Source of the DNA: Rhodococcus sp. HNM0563
GTDB lineage: Bacteria > Actinomycetota > Actinomycetes > Mycobacteriales > Mycobacteriaceae
Reading direction: 5' to 3'
Assembly (NCBI RefSeq): GCF_012726195.1
Contig: NZ_JAASAF010000006.1
Span: 1-64,000 of the forward strand
DNA: 64,000 nucleotides
Made by a program: the position numbers and the translations under genes. A model generated the notes under the pieces. It searched no databases and was not told the DNA's origin. It saw only the letters and a program-made list of their open reading frames with translations. Shown piece after piece: positions 17,844 to 25,757 of this stretch. Position 1 is the first letter of the stretch. Every line of letters begins with the position of its first letter.

Positions 17844-18542
17844 ATGCAACTCGAACACCAGCTGTCCGTACCGGCACCCGTCGACGAGGTGTGGGCCGCG
17901 CTGCTCGACCCGGAGAAGGTCGCTCCCTGCATGCCCGGGGCAACACTGACCGGTGTGGACGGTGACACCTTCACCGGCACAGTGAAGGTCAAGCTGGGCC
18001 CGGTCGCGCTCACGTACAAGGGCACCGGCGTCTACGTCGAGAAGGACGAGTCGGCCAGGCGAGCAGTCATCGAAGCGAACGCGAAGGACGCGAGGGGCAA
18101 CGGAACCGTCAGCGCCACCATCACCATCGTGCTCACCGGCGAGGGCGACCACACCGACGGCACCGTGACCACCGACATGACCATCACGGGCAAGCCGGCG
18201 CAGTTCGGCCGCGGCATGATCTCGGACGTCGGCGGCAAGATCCTCGAACAGTTCGCAGCGTGCCTGTCCGAGAAGCTCGGCCCGGGAGCAGCCGAGCCCG
18301 AGGAGGCTCCTGCCGCAGGCGCGAGCGCTTCCACTCCGGCGACTGCTGCTCCGTCGACCGCTCCTTCGGCACCGGCGAGCGCACCGAAGCCGCAGGCACC
18401 GGCGGCGCAGCCCGAAGCCGAGCCGCTCGACCTCATGCACTATGCGAGCGGTTCCGCCGTGCAACGCATCGCGCCGGTCGTGGGGATCGCCGCAATTCTC
18501 GCGGTGATCCTCGTGGTGATCCTCCGCAAGCGCTCGAACTGA
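17844..18542 (+). CDS. coxG: CoxG-like SRPBCC protein with C-terminal membrane anchor
   Basis: The 232 residues contain an N-terminal START/SRPBCC domain (LEHQLSVPAPVDEVWAALLD, about 1-150), an Ala/Pro-rich linker (about 155-200) and a C-terminal transmembrane helix (IAPVVGIAAILAVILVVIL) followed by RKRSN. GGAG precedes ATG 17844. CoxG of Oligotropha is proposed to hold CO dehydrogenase at the cytoplasmic membrane, and the same anchoring role fits here. It is the last gene of the coxSLMG operon and ends at the hairpin 18555-18596. Confidence 0.85.
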   Translation: MQLEHQLSVPAPVDEVWAALLDPEKVAPCMPGATLTGVDGDTFTGTVKVKLGPVALTYKGTGVYVEKDESARRAVIEANAKDARGNGTVSATITIVLTGEGDHTDGTVTTDMTITGKPAQFGRGMISDVGGKILEQFAACLSEKLGPGAAEPEEAPAAGASASTPATAAPSTAPSAPASAPKPQAPAAQPEAEPLDLMHYASGSAVQRIAPVVGIAAILAVILVVILRKRSN

Positions 18543-18554
18543 CCGCACCGCTCG

Positions 18555-18596
18555 CTCTCCGCGGTGACCGGAAGACCTTCAGGTCACCGCGGAGAG
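18555..18596. terminator. Bidirectional terminator between coxG and lysR
   Basis: CTCTCCGCGGTGACC (18555-18569) pairs perfectly with GGTCACCGCGGAGAG (18582-18596) around a 12-nt loop. The genes converge here, and the right arm overlaps the last codons of the LysR gene. A strong GC-rich stem with no U-tract fits an actinobacterial terminator serving both strands. Confidence 0.75.
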
Positions 18597-19532
18597 GCGT
18601 GTGGTGTGGAGTCCGGCAGCCAGATCGGGTGTGGCGATCACCGACAATTCGGTGCGCAGCCAGCGGTGGCCCGGGTCGTCGTCGAACTCCTCGTGCCACA
18701 CCGCCCACTCACGGACGGCGGGCAGCGAGAAGTTCGGTTCGAGGATCCGTAGCTGCGCCACACCGGCGATCCGCCGTGCCATGCGCTCGGGAATGATCGT
18801 CACGAGGTCGGTCATCTCGAGCACGTACGGCAACACCGCGATGTTGGTGGTCGTCGCGGACGGCCTCGTACCGATCCCGGCCCGGGACAGGGTTCGGCTC
18901 AGGCTCTTGTCGCCGCCGTACTGCAGATAGGACAGCAGCGGGTAGCCGGCGAGCACATCCGCGGTGAGTTCGATACCTGCGTACGGATGTCCGCTCCACA
19001 CGACCCCGACGTATCGGTCGTGGAGGACGACCCGGCGACGGCACTGTTCGAATTCGGATGTGGCGAGAAGTTGTTCCGGCACCACGGCGAGGTCGACCTC
19101 GTGGCTGTGGAATGCCTCGATCCCGGCCATCGACAGTGGGTGCATGTCGAACCTGATGCCGTGTGATCGGTACCGATTCCGTCTCAGGAGATTCCGGAGC
19201 AGCGTCACCTCCGAGTAGTCCCCGGTCAAGAGCGTGAAGGCACGCTCGGCTGTCGCGGGATCGAACTCGGGGACAGTGAGGATCGAGCGTTCCACGGTGG
19301 ACAGCACGCGGCGGAGCGGTTCGGCGAGGGCGAGTGCACGCGGCGTCGGCCGCAGTGTTCGTCCGCTCTTGACGAGAAGTGGGTCGTCGAACTGCTTGCG
19401 CAGGCGCGCAAGCGCGGTGCTGGTGGCGGGTTGCGACATGTTCAGTCGGCGTGCAGCCTTCGTCACATTGCATTCGGTGAGGAGGACATCGAGGACGACG
19501 AGCAGATTCAGATCGACTCGACGCAGTTCCAC
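18579..19532 (-). CDS. LysR-family regulator (NodD/NahR-like)
   Basis: This 317-residue LysR protein has an N-terminal winged helix (LRRVDLNLLVVLDVLLTECN, then AARRLNMSQPATSTALARLR) and a two-lobed PBP2-type effector domain. Reading from ATG 19550 adds six residues, but GTG 19532 has GAGGAG 7 nt upstream and is preferred. It converges on coxG and so is probably the regulator of the cox-like operon. A GGTAT-N12-ATACC box at 19609-19630 upstream of its own start suggests autoregulation. The N-terminal and effector domains resemble regulators of aromatic degradation, so an aromatic inducer is possible. Confidence 0.88.
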   Translation of the reverse strand: MELRRVDLNLLVVLDVLLTECNVTKAARRLNMSQPATSTALARLRKQFDDPLLVKSGRTLRPTPRALALAEPLRRVLSTVERSILTVPEFDPATAERAFTLLTGDYSEVTLLRNLLRRNRYRSHGIRFDMHPLSMAGIEAFHSHEVDLAVVPEQLLATSEFEQCRRRVVLHDRYVGVVWSGHPYAGIELTADVLAGYPLLSYLQYGGDKSLSRTLSRAGIGTRPSATTTNIAVLPYVLEMTDLVTIIPERMARRIAGVAQLRILEPNFSLPAVREWAVWHEEFDDDPGHRWLRTELSVIATPDLAAGLHTTRLSAVT

Positions 19533-19608
19533 CGCATTTCTCCTCTTCATGGGGGATTGCTCGGCCTGGGGGATCCTATCCCAGTCGCCCGTTACATACT
19601 GAACGTCC

Positions 19609-19630
19609 GGTATCTGTTACATCGAATACC
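19609..19630. promoter_or_regulatory. LysR-type inverted repeat upstream of lysR
   Basis: GGTAT and ATACC are separated by 12 nt, giving the T-N(11-13)-A interrupted dyad typical of LysR-type boxes, about 80 nt before the LysR start. AT-rich sequence downstream (TATAAA at about 19657) may be the promoter of the rightward sensor kinase gene. Confidence 0.5.
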
Positions 19631-19796
19631 TGATATCCAAATCGGACATGCAATTTGTATAAACGCATGACACGGCCCTAATCTGGCCCAGATCTCACTG
19701 GTTGAGTGTTAGATTGCCGATCTTTTGTCAGGGGAAGGTCCCGATTTCGGCCCGGCCGGTGTGAGACACGGATCAGAAAGGCCAGACCCACCCCCC

Positions 19797-22106
19797 ATGA
19801 GCCTCTTCCGCAACCTACGGCTGCCGACACCGGACAACTGGCGCCTGTGGCAGAAGGTCACGGCGGTTGTCGCTGTGCCCCTCATCGCAGCCTCGCTCTA
19901 CGGCGGACTGCGCGTGTACGACACCGTCCAAGAGGCGACGCACTACTCCGAGCAGGCCGAGCGGGTGACGATCATCCCCACATTGGCACAGTGGAGCATG
20001 GGCGTCGCAGGCGCTGCGCTGGCAAACATGATCCACCTGCCCACCGACAACGCCGCGGCGATCATCTCCGAGAACGAGCCGGCGCTCGACGCGTTCCTCG
20101 CCGACAACGAGCTGGATCCCAAGATCATGGGCGCAGTGTCGCGCGCTGTCCAGGAAGGCGAGGCCCTCTACCAGAGCGCCACTCAAGGCGGAGTATCGCG
20201 TGAGGCTCTCCACGAACAGGTCCAGGGATTCGTCTCCCGGATCACGCTGGTATTCCGCACCATCGTCGACTCGACCGGTGACTCCCAGGTGCTCGACGAT
20301 GCCGGCCTGCTCCTCTCCACCTGGGACACCCAGTGGGAGATCATCGACCAGATCGTCGCGTTCGGGGCGCTCATGGACGGGTCCGAGGCGGCGAGCCTCA
20401 TGTTCACCAACGCGCAGGCCGCCGAGGCGGGCAAGCTCGCGCTGTTCCTCGAGAGCGTCAATGATCCCGAGCTGGCGAGCCAGCTCAATGGACTGATGGA
20501 CCAGCGACGAGCCCTCATCGCGGGTATCGACGACGCGTCCACCGACGTCTCTGCACTGCGCAACTCCATCTTCGCGACCCTGACCATGTACCAGGAGGTC
20601 GTCGACGGGGCAGGTACCCGCATCGTCGCGACCCTCGACGATCTCGCGTCCACGGCCAAGCGCGACGCCTGGGGAACGGCCATCGGCGTGACGGTCATCC
20701 TCACGCTTGCCCTCGCCCTCGCCCTGCTTGTTGCCGCTTCTCTGATCCGGCCGCTACGACGCCTCCGCAACGACACCCTCCGTGCTGCCGAAGTCGGCCT
20801 GCCGGAAGCGATCGCGACGATCAAGAACGGCGCCGACATCGAAACGGTCAATCTCGATCCGGTCCGCGTCACCACGCGTGAGGAGATCGGTGAGGTCGCC
20901 CGCGCGGTCGACAACATGGGTGCGGGTGCGCTCCGCCTCGCAGGTGAGCAGGCAGCACTTCGCCGTCAGGTCAACGAGATGCTCGAAACCCTTGCGCGGC
21001 GGAACAAGACCCTCGTCGAGCAGCAGCTCACGCTCATCGACTCGCTCGAGCACGAAGAACGCGACCCCACACGACTCCAGAACCTGTTCGCGCTCGACCA
21101 CCTTGCAGCACGTATGCGACGCACCGGCGATTCGCTGCTCGTGCTCGCAGGCACCCGTCAGCGCATGGGACGCGTGCCCGACACCCCGTTGAGCGACGTG
21201 CTCCGCGCCGCGGTCTCCCAGGTCGAGAACTACCAGCGTGTCGATTTCGGTAACGCACCGGAAGGCAGCCTGCTCGGCAGCTCCGTGACCGACATCGTGC
21301 ACCTCGTCGCCGAACTCCTCGACAACGCGCTCCGCGCCTCCCCACCGGACAGCACTGTCGCATTCGCGTTCTCCCGCGCGGTCGACGGTGGGCTGCTGCT
21401 CGAGATCGCCGACCGCGGAATCGGCATCCCGAGCGAGGAACTGATCGACGTCAACGATCGACTCTCGAGCGACGACGAGGGCAGCTGGGGCGCCGCCCGA
21501 CGCATGGGTCTGTTCGTGGTCGCGCGCCTCGCTGCGCGTAACGGGATCACGGTGCGCCTGCGCCCGACATTCGACTCCACGACCAACGCCGGCATCACCG
21601 CGAGCGTCTATCTGCCCATCCGACTGCTCAAGGGCGTGGGCAACTCTGTCAGCGACACGTACCAGATCGACCGTCCGCGGCGGCTGCAGCGATCGGCGAC
21701 CGAGACCGAGCATGCGATCAACCCGTACCCGCTCGCACAGGAGATTTCCGAACGGCCCGCAGGACAGCAGCCGCCGAGGAATTCGTTCTCCGAGAACACA
21801 GGGCAGTACGACTCGAGCCCGCAGTACGACCCTGAGGCTCAGTTCGATCCTGAGGCGCAGTTCGATCCTGAGCCCCAGTACGGCTCCGACTCTCAGTACA
21901 ACTACAACTCCGAGGCCCAGTACTTGCCGGAACCCCAGTACGGTCAGGGCCCACAGCACGGGCAGCCGTACGAGGGTGGTCAGGGGCAAGACGTCGACGG
22001 TGAGTGGCAGCAGGATCCAGCACCGCGCTCGCAGAACTCCGGCACGAGCCCGACCATCCAGCGCGGCCGCCTCCACGAGCGGTGGCCGAGCAGGCGCGAG
22101 GACTGA
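19797..22106 (+). CDS. Orphan CvnA-type sensor histidine kinase with repeat-rich C-terminal tail
   Basis: The 769-residue membrane kinase-like protein has a first TM helix (about 18-38), an extracellular helical nitrate/nitrite-sensing-like domain (to about 285), a second TM helix (GVTVILTLALALALLVAASL, about 300), HAMP, a dimerisation region with FALDHLAARMRRTGDSLLVL, and a HATPase domain (LVAELLDNALRASPP, LEIADRGIGIP, MGLFVVARLAARNGI). The tail (about 670-740) repeats QYDPE/QFDPE units. CvnA proteins normally start a conservon with roadblock, DUF742 and GTPase genes; none follows here, only a palindrome and fluC genes. TTG 19725 is an alternative start. The signal is unknown. Confidence 0.85.
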   Translation: MSLFRNLRLPTPDNWRLWQKVTAVVAVPLIAASLYGGLRVYDTVQEATHYSEQAERVTIIPTLAQWSMGVAGAALANMIHLPTDNAAAIISENEPALDAFLADNELDPKIMGAVSRAVQEGEALYQSATQGGVSREALHEQVQGFVSRITLVFRTIVDSTGDSQVLDDAGLLLSTWDTQWEIIDQIVAFGALMDGSEAASLMFTNAQAAEAGKLALFLESVNDPELASQLNGLMDQRRALIAGIDDASTDVSALRNSIFATLTMYQEVVDGAGTRIVATLDDLASTAKRDAWGTAIGVTVILTLALALALLVAASLIRPLRRLRNDTLRAAEVGLPEAIATIKNGADIETVNLDPVRVTTREEIGEVARAVDNMGAGALRLAGEQAALRRQVNEMLETLARRNKTLVEQQLTLIDSLEHEERDPTRLQNLFALDHLAARMRRTGDSLLVLAGTRQRMGRVPDTPLSDVLRAAVSQVENYQRVDFGNAPEGSLLGSSVTDIVHLVAELLDNALRASPPDSTVAFAFSRAVDGGLLLEIADRGIGIPSEELIDVNDRLSSDDEGSWGAARRMGLFVVARLAARNGITVRLRPTFDSTTNAGITASVYLPIRLLKGVGNSVSDTYQIDRPRRLQRSATETEHAINPYPLAQEISERPAGQQPPRNSFSENTGQYDSSPQYDPEAQFDPEAQFDPEPQYGSDSQYNYNSEAQYLPEPQYGQGPQHGQPYEGGQGQDVDGEWQQDPAPRSQNSGTSPTIQRGRLHERWPSRRED

Positions 22107-22135
22107 GCCCGGGCTCACCGCGAGCCACCGATACC

Positions 22136-22180
22136 GACATACGTGCGGCTGACGACATTGTCGTCGGCCGCACGTATGTC
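22136..22180. terminator. 45-nt near-perfect palindrome after the sensor kinase gene
   Basis: The sequence from GACATACGTGCGGC to GCCGCACGTATGTC is almost fully self-complementary (22-bp arms, one-base centre at 22158, one G-T-type mismatch pair). It begins 29 nt after the kinase stop and would form a very stable hairpin, so it is best read as a terminator. A repeated extragenic element is the alternative. Confidence 0.65.
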
Positions 22181-22498
22181 TACAGCGTCCGACTCGGTCC
22201 GACATGCCCCTCCGGATCGTGATCTTCTCGCAATCATCACCGAAAAAAGTGACGGCAGACACTTATTTCAAAGAATACCGTTCGGTCTCCCGGTTGCCGG
22301 ATTCCAACTCCTACCAGCAGAAATAGTGGCGGACCCCGTAGCCTGCACCGGAAATGGCCGCAATGAAGACGTGACCTTTCCGTTATATTCGCCTACGGTC
22401 GTGGTAATCCCGGCAACGGGAGTAACAGACCAGCGGCGCCGGGCCGAAACGCACCCGTCGGGGGTGGCCCGGCGTCGCGCCCCTCAGGGCGCTCGCCG
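22181..22498. other. Intergenic region with no recognisable gene
   Basis: This 318-nt stretch between the sensor kinase terminator and the 3' end of the fluC operon contains no convincing reading frame. It is locally less GC-rich than its surroundings. The only structure seen is the hairpin at 22437-22474. Confidence 0.6.
22437..22474 (-). terminator. Stem-loop downstream of the fluC operon
   Basis: CGCCGGGCC (22437-22445) pairs with GGCCCGGCG (22466-22474) over a 20-nt loop. It lies 25 nt beyond the stop codon of the second fluC gene on the leftward transcript, in the right place for a terminator. Confidence 0.5.
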
Positions 22499-22867
22499 TC
22501 ACGACATGAGCCGGACGGCTCCGAATCCAGCGGCCGCTGCCACCACCGCGAGGACAAGGGTCCCCAGGGCCCCGAAAAACGCAGCGCGGTACCTGCCCTC
22601 CTCGAGCAGCCGCACCGTTTCTACGCTCACCGTGCTGAATGTGGTGTATCCGCCGCAGAATCCGACGCCGAGGACGACTTCGAGTCGCCGATCCGCGTCG
22701 TGGAGCAAGACGAGGCCCATCAGAATCCCGAGCAACAACGATCCCGACACGTTGACCACGAGCGTCGACCATGGGAACTGCAGGCTCCGACGATTGCGAA
22801 TCTCCCCGTCCACCACGAATCGCGCCAGCGCGCCGAGGCTTCCCGCAAGAGCCACCCACAGGGACAT
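22499..22867 (-). CDS. crcB: Fluoride channel subunit, FluC/CrcB family (second of pair)
   Basis: The 122 residues form four TM helices with the FluC signatures GSLGALARFVV near the N terminus, TLVVNVSGSLLLG (Asn lining the pore) and CGGYTTFSTVSVE. ATG 22867 shares its A with the stop of the upstream fluC gene. Paired crcB genes are usual in actinobacteria and form a heterodimeric dual-topology channel that exports fluoride. No fluoride riboswitch was recognised upstream of the pair. Confidence 0.92.
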   Translation of the reverse strand: MSLWVALAGSLGALARFVVDGEIRNRRSLQFPWSTLVVNVSGSLLLGILMGLVLLHDADRRLEVVLGVGFCGGYTTFSTVSVETVRLLEEGRYRAAFFGALGTLVLAVVAAAAGFGAVRLMS

Positions 22868-23301
22868 CACGACGCGCCACGCCGGCCAAGGCGCGCACCC
22901 ACCGCAATGCCCATACCCGCCGCACAGACGCCCAGAATCACCGAGAGAACCGCGTAGGACGCAGCGAGCACGAGATTGCCGTCACGCCCGAACGTCGTCA
23001 CTTCGACGGCGAAGGTGCTGTATGTCGTGAATGCGCCGAGCAGGCCCGTCCCCGCGGCAAGGCGAAGCAGGTATCGACGACCCGTATCAGGCCCTGTTCG
23101 CAGCAGAGCCTCGAGCAACAAACCGAGAGCAAAGGCTCCCACGACATTGACCGCGAACGTGGCGGTCGGCCAGCCGTGCGGCGAGGAAGGAAACACGAGG
23201 CCGGCGTAGTAACGACCGAGCGTCCCGAGCGCACCGCCGACGGCGACCGCCGCGAGCGCGGACGGGCGGCGATATGCGGCGGCACCTCGGTCGTCGACCA
23301 C
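22867..23301 (-). CDS. crcB: Fluoride channel subunit, FluC/CrcB family (first of pair)
   Basis: This 144-residue four-helix protein has GGALGTLGRYYAG, FAVNVVGAFALGLLLEAL and GAFTTYSTFAVEV. It is slightly longer than its partner because of an Ala/Arg-rich N-terminal extension. The start is GTG 23301 with AAGGAA upstream. It is the promoter-proximal gene of a two-gene leftward operon and overlaps its partner by 1 nt. Together they should export fluoride as an antiparallel heterodimer. Confidence 0.92.
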   Translation of the reverse strand: MVDDRGAAAYRRPSALAAVAVGGALGTLGRYYAGLVFPSSPHGWPTATFAVNVVGAFALGLLLEALLRTGPDTGRRYLLRLAAGTGLLGAFTTYSTFAVEVTTFGRDGNLVLAASYAVLSVILGVCAAGMGIAVGARLGRRGAS

Positions 23302-23344
23302 AGGTCAGTTCCTTCCCGTGAGAAGTAGGAACCTACCGCCGAAA

Positions 23345-23524
23345 CTATGAAGCGGCCACTCGCGCAGCTCGGGCCTCGAGCTCGTCAGCGTCGACCTCTG
23401 CACCCCACGCCCGCAGCGCCGACGCGGTCACGCGCAGCGACTCCGCCGACGGCGTCGTGGACGACACTGCCGGTGCGGGACGACTCTTGCGTCCGGCCAG
23501 GGGGAACATCGCGCTGAAGAGCAT
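23345..23524 (-). CDS. Small uncharacterised protein (59 aa)
   Basis: This short frame begins at ATG 23524 behind a clear ribosome site (AAAGG, 6 nt spacing) and ends 43 nt before the fluC operon. The peptide has an Arg/Lys-Pro-rich middle and an Ala/Glu-rich C-terminal helix (AEVDADELEARAARVAAS). An in-frame upstream ATG at 23596 lacks a ribosome site. It is not recognised. Good start signals and actinobacterial codon pattern favour a real gene, but it could be chance. Confidence 0.45.
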   Translation of the reverse strand: MLFSAMFPLAGRKSRPAPAVSSTTPSAESLRVTASALRAWGAEVDADELEARAARVAAS

Positions 23525-23776
23525 GCTTGACCTTTCGTGCGGATCTGCCAGATAGTGCGCACGGCCGAGCGCCCACGACGGAGCTCCCGAACACACAGGT
23601 TGTCCGTTACGGGTCTACCACCGAGTAACTTGGATGTGAATGCGAAGTGAGTCACATCGCCGCGCGCGGCAGCGGACCCGACAGGTCACCGCGTGGGGCA
23701 CACGACCCCGATACCCATGAGTGAGCGAAATCATGACGTTCACACAGGGATCCGCGCGTCCAGCACACTGCCCGAC

Positions 23777-24634
23777 TCATCGGATCGGCGCGAACATCTC
23801 CTCGGCAAGCAGCGCCGGCGCCTCGAGCGGGAGCAGGCGGCCCGCACCCTGCACGACCTCGACAGTTGCGCCGATCTCGCTCGCGATCTTCCTCAGCGGG
23901 GCGACCTGCACGAGCGGGTCCTGATCTCCCACCACGAGCTCCACAGCGCGGCCGTTCCACCGCTGCCACAGCGACCGGCCGATACGAGGCATCCCCGCCA
24001 GCGACGTGCAGTACGCACCGACGCGGCACGACCACCGCAGTGTGGCCTCGTCCGGCTCGAAGCCCGAACCCGCGAGAGCGCGGAGGTAACGCTCGGTGTT
24101 CTCGAAGTTCGGCTCATTGCGCCATTGGAGGCCCGGAATCAGTGCGCGGTGCCAACGCGCACGCGGTACCAGTCCGAGGGGCGCGGCGAGGACGAGTTTC
24201 TCGACCCGCTCCACGTCGGTGATCGCAGCAGCAACCGACGCAGCCCATCCGAGCCCCAGGATCGGTGCCACGCCGATCTCCAGCAGATCGAGGATCTCCG
24301 TGAGCCATCGGCCGTACGCGGCGTGGACGTTGCCCTCAGGGCGGGTGCATGCGCTGGCCCCCGGCAAGCCGGGCAGGTCGACGAGCAGCACTCGCCGGGA
24401 CGGATCGAACGAGTCGGCCAGATCGCGCAGGCCCGCAGCAGGGAGGTCACCTCCCGCAAGGACGACGATCGGATGCCCCGTCGCGGGCCCGACGCTGAGC
24501 ACGTGGGTCTCTCCGAGGGACGTACGTGCTACCTGCTCGTCGACGGGCCTCGGCCAGTGCGACAGCATTCCTGCACACGCGTGATGGATGACGCTGTCAT
24601 CGCCGGGACAACGGTACGGGGACTTGGTGAGCAT
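23777..24634 (-). CDS. Alpha/beta-hydrolase fold protein lacking catalytic Ser and His
   Basis: This 285-residue alpha/beta-hydrolase-fold protein has VVLAGGDLPAAG in the oxyanion region and LLVDLPGLPGAS. The nucleophile elbow reads LGLGWAAS, where GxSxG would have Ser and this has Gly. The late segment reads GAGRLLPLEAP, where relatives have His before the LEAP motif and this has Arg. The acid VVGDQDP is kept. It is therefore probably not a hydrolase; a binding or regulatory role is possible. ATG 24634 diverges from the SDR at 24920. The frame is intact, so this is not simple decay. Confidence 0.8.
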   Translation of the reverse strand: MLTKSPYRCPGDDSVIHHACAGMLSHWPRPVDEQVARTSLGETHVLSVGPATGHPIVVLAGGDLPAAGLRDLADSFDPSRRVLLVDLPGLPGASACTRPEGNVHAAYGRWLTEILDLLEIGVAPILGLGWAASVAAAITDVERVEKLVLAAPLGLVPRARWHRALIPGLQWRNEPNFENTERYLRALAGSGFEPDEATLRWSCRVGAYCTSLAGMPRIGRSLWQRWNGRAVELVVGDQDPLVQVAPLRKIASEIGATVEVVQGAGRLLPLEAPALLAEEMFAPIR

Positions 24635-24701
24635 TCCCAGTCACCCACCGATCCGGACCAGAGCTGCATCTTCACAGGTGAACGGCATGTTTGGATCTTC
24701 T

Positions 24702-24713
24702 CTCGTACGTACG
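24702..24713. promoter_or_regulatory. 12-bp palindrome in the hydrolase-SDR divergent region
   Basis: TCGTACGTACGA is perfectly self-complementary and lies between the divergent starts at 24634 and 24920. This could be an operator for an unlinked regulator, but a 12-bp palindrome can also arise by chance. Confidence 0.3.
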
Positions 24714-24919
24714 ACACATCTCTCGCCGACCAGACTTCCGGCACACCGCAGGACACCGTAGCTCACTGTTCGGCACTCACGCCAGCAGGGCTTCTCAGAG
24801 CACGCACACCAGTACCAATCTCCCCATCAGCACCATCGGCGAGTATCGTTCCGATCACGTTGTGGCCTCTGCCACAGCACCGTACGGTCTTGACCTTCAG
24901 CAGATCTCGCGAAAGGAAC

Positions 24920-25753
24920 ATGATGGACATCGACGTACTGGTCGTCATCGGCGTCGGCGGAATGGGACTCGCGATTGCGCGGCGACTCGGCGCAGGCCGC
25001 ACCGTTCTACTGGCAGACTTCGACGAGGAAACCCTCGGCAACGCCGCAACTACCCTCCACGGCGAGGGCCACACCGTGAAGACGCACGTCGTCGACGTGT
25101 CCGATCACAATTCGGTTGCCTCGCTCGCCGATTCTGCGGCCGGACTCGGACGCGTCACTCACGTTGCACACACCGCCGGGGTGTCGCCCGAGCAGGCGCC
25201 CATCGACACAGTCCTGAAAGTGGATCTCCTGGGTGTCGCACTCGTCCTCGACGAGTTCGCCCGGGTCATCGCTCCGCGCGGGGCCGGCGTCGTGATCGCC
25301 AGCATGGCCGGCCACATGGGAGCCCTACCTTCCGAACACGAGACGGCGCTCGCTGTCACGCCGGCAGCCGAACTACTCGACCTTCCCTTCCTCGACCCCG
25401 AGAAGCTGGGACACCCCGGAATCGCGTACACCGTCGCGAAACGTGGAAATGCCCTGCGGGTGCAGGCAGCGGCGGCCGCATGGGGAAAGCGCGGGGCGCG
25501 AATCAATTCCATCAGCCCCGGCGTCATCTCCACTCCCATGGGCAGGCAGGAACTCTCCGGTGAATCCGGGCAGCGCATGCAATCGATGGTGGACATGTCG
25601 GCAACCGGCAGACTCGGCACCCCCGATGACATCGCAGGTGCAGCTGCGTTCCTCCTCGACCCGCAGGCCGGTTTCATCACCGGCACAGACCTTCTGGTCG
25701 ACGGTGGCGTGGTCGCCGCGGTCCGTGCTGTTCAGCAGGCAGGAACGAACTGA
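24920..25753 (+). CDS. SDR-family oxidoreductase
   Basis: The 277 residues carry an atypical nucleotide motif VIGVGGMGLAIARRL (GxGGxG in place of the usual TGxxxGxG), then the SDR catalytic Ser in VIASMAGHMG and Tyr/Lys in IAYTVAKRGNAL, and the C-terminal GTDLLVDGGV. ATG 24920 (or the adjacent ATG 24923) follows GAAAGGA. A longer open frame upstream is a shadow of the opposed hydrolase. The substrate is unknown. It diverges from the inactive-looking hydrolase and is followed 4 nt later by the convergent glutaminase gene. Confidence 0.85.
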   Translation: MMDIDVLVVIGVGGMGLAIARRLGAGRTVLLADFDEETLGNAATTLHGEGHTVKTHVVDVSDHNSVASLADSAAGLGRVTHVAHTAGVSPEQAPIDTVLKVDLLGVALVLDEFARVIAPRGAGVVIASMAGHMGALPSEHETALAVTPAAELLDLPFLDPEKLGHPGIAYTVAKRGNALRVQAAAAAWGKRGARINSISPGVISTPMGRQELSGESGQRMQSMVDMSATGRLGTPDDIAGAAAFLLDPQAGFITGTDLLVDGGVVAAVRAVQQAGTN

Positions 25754-25757
25754 CCGG

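Noticed and set aside
23302-23344. Fluoride riboswitch upstream of the fluC pair
   Set aside because: The short leader (about 40 nt to the next gene) lacks the conserved crcB-motif segments and is too short for the pseudoknot.
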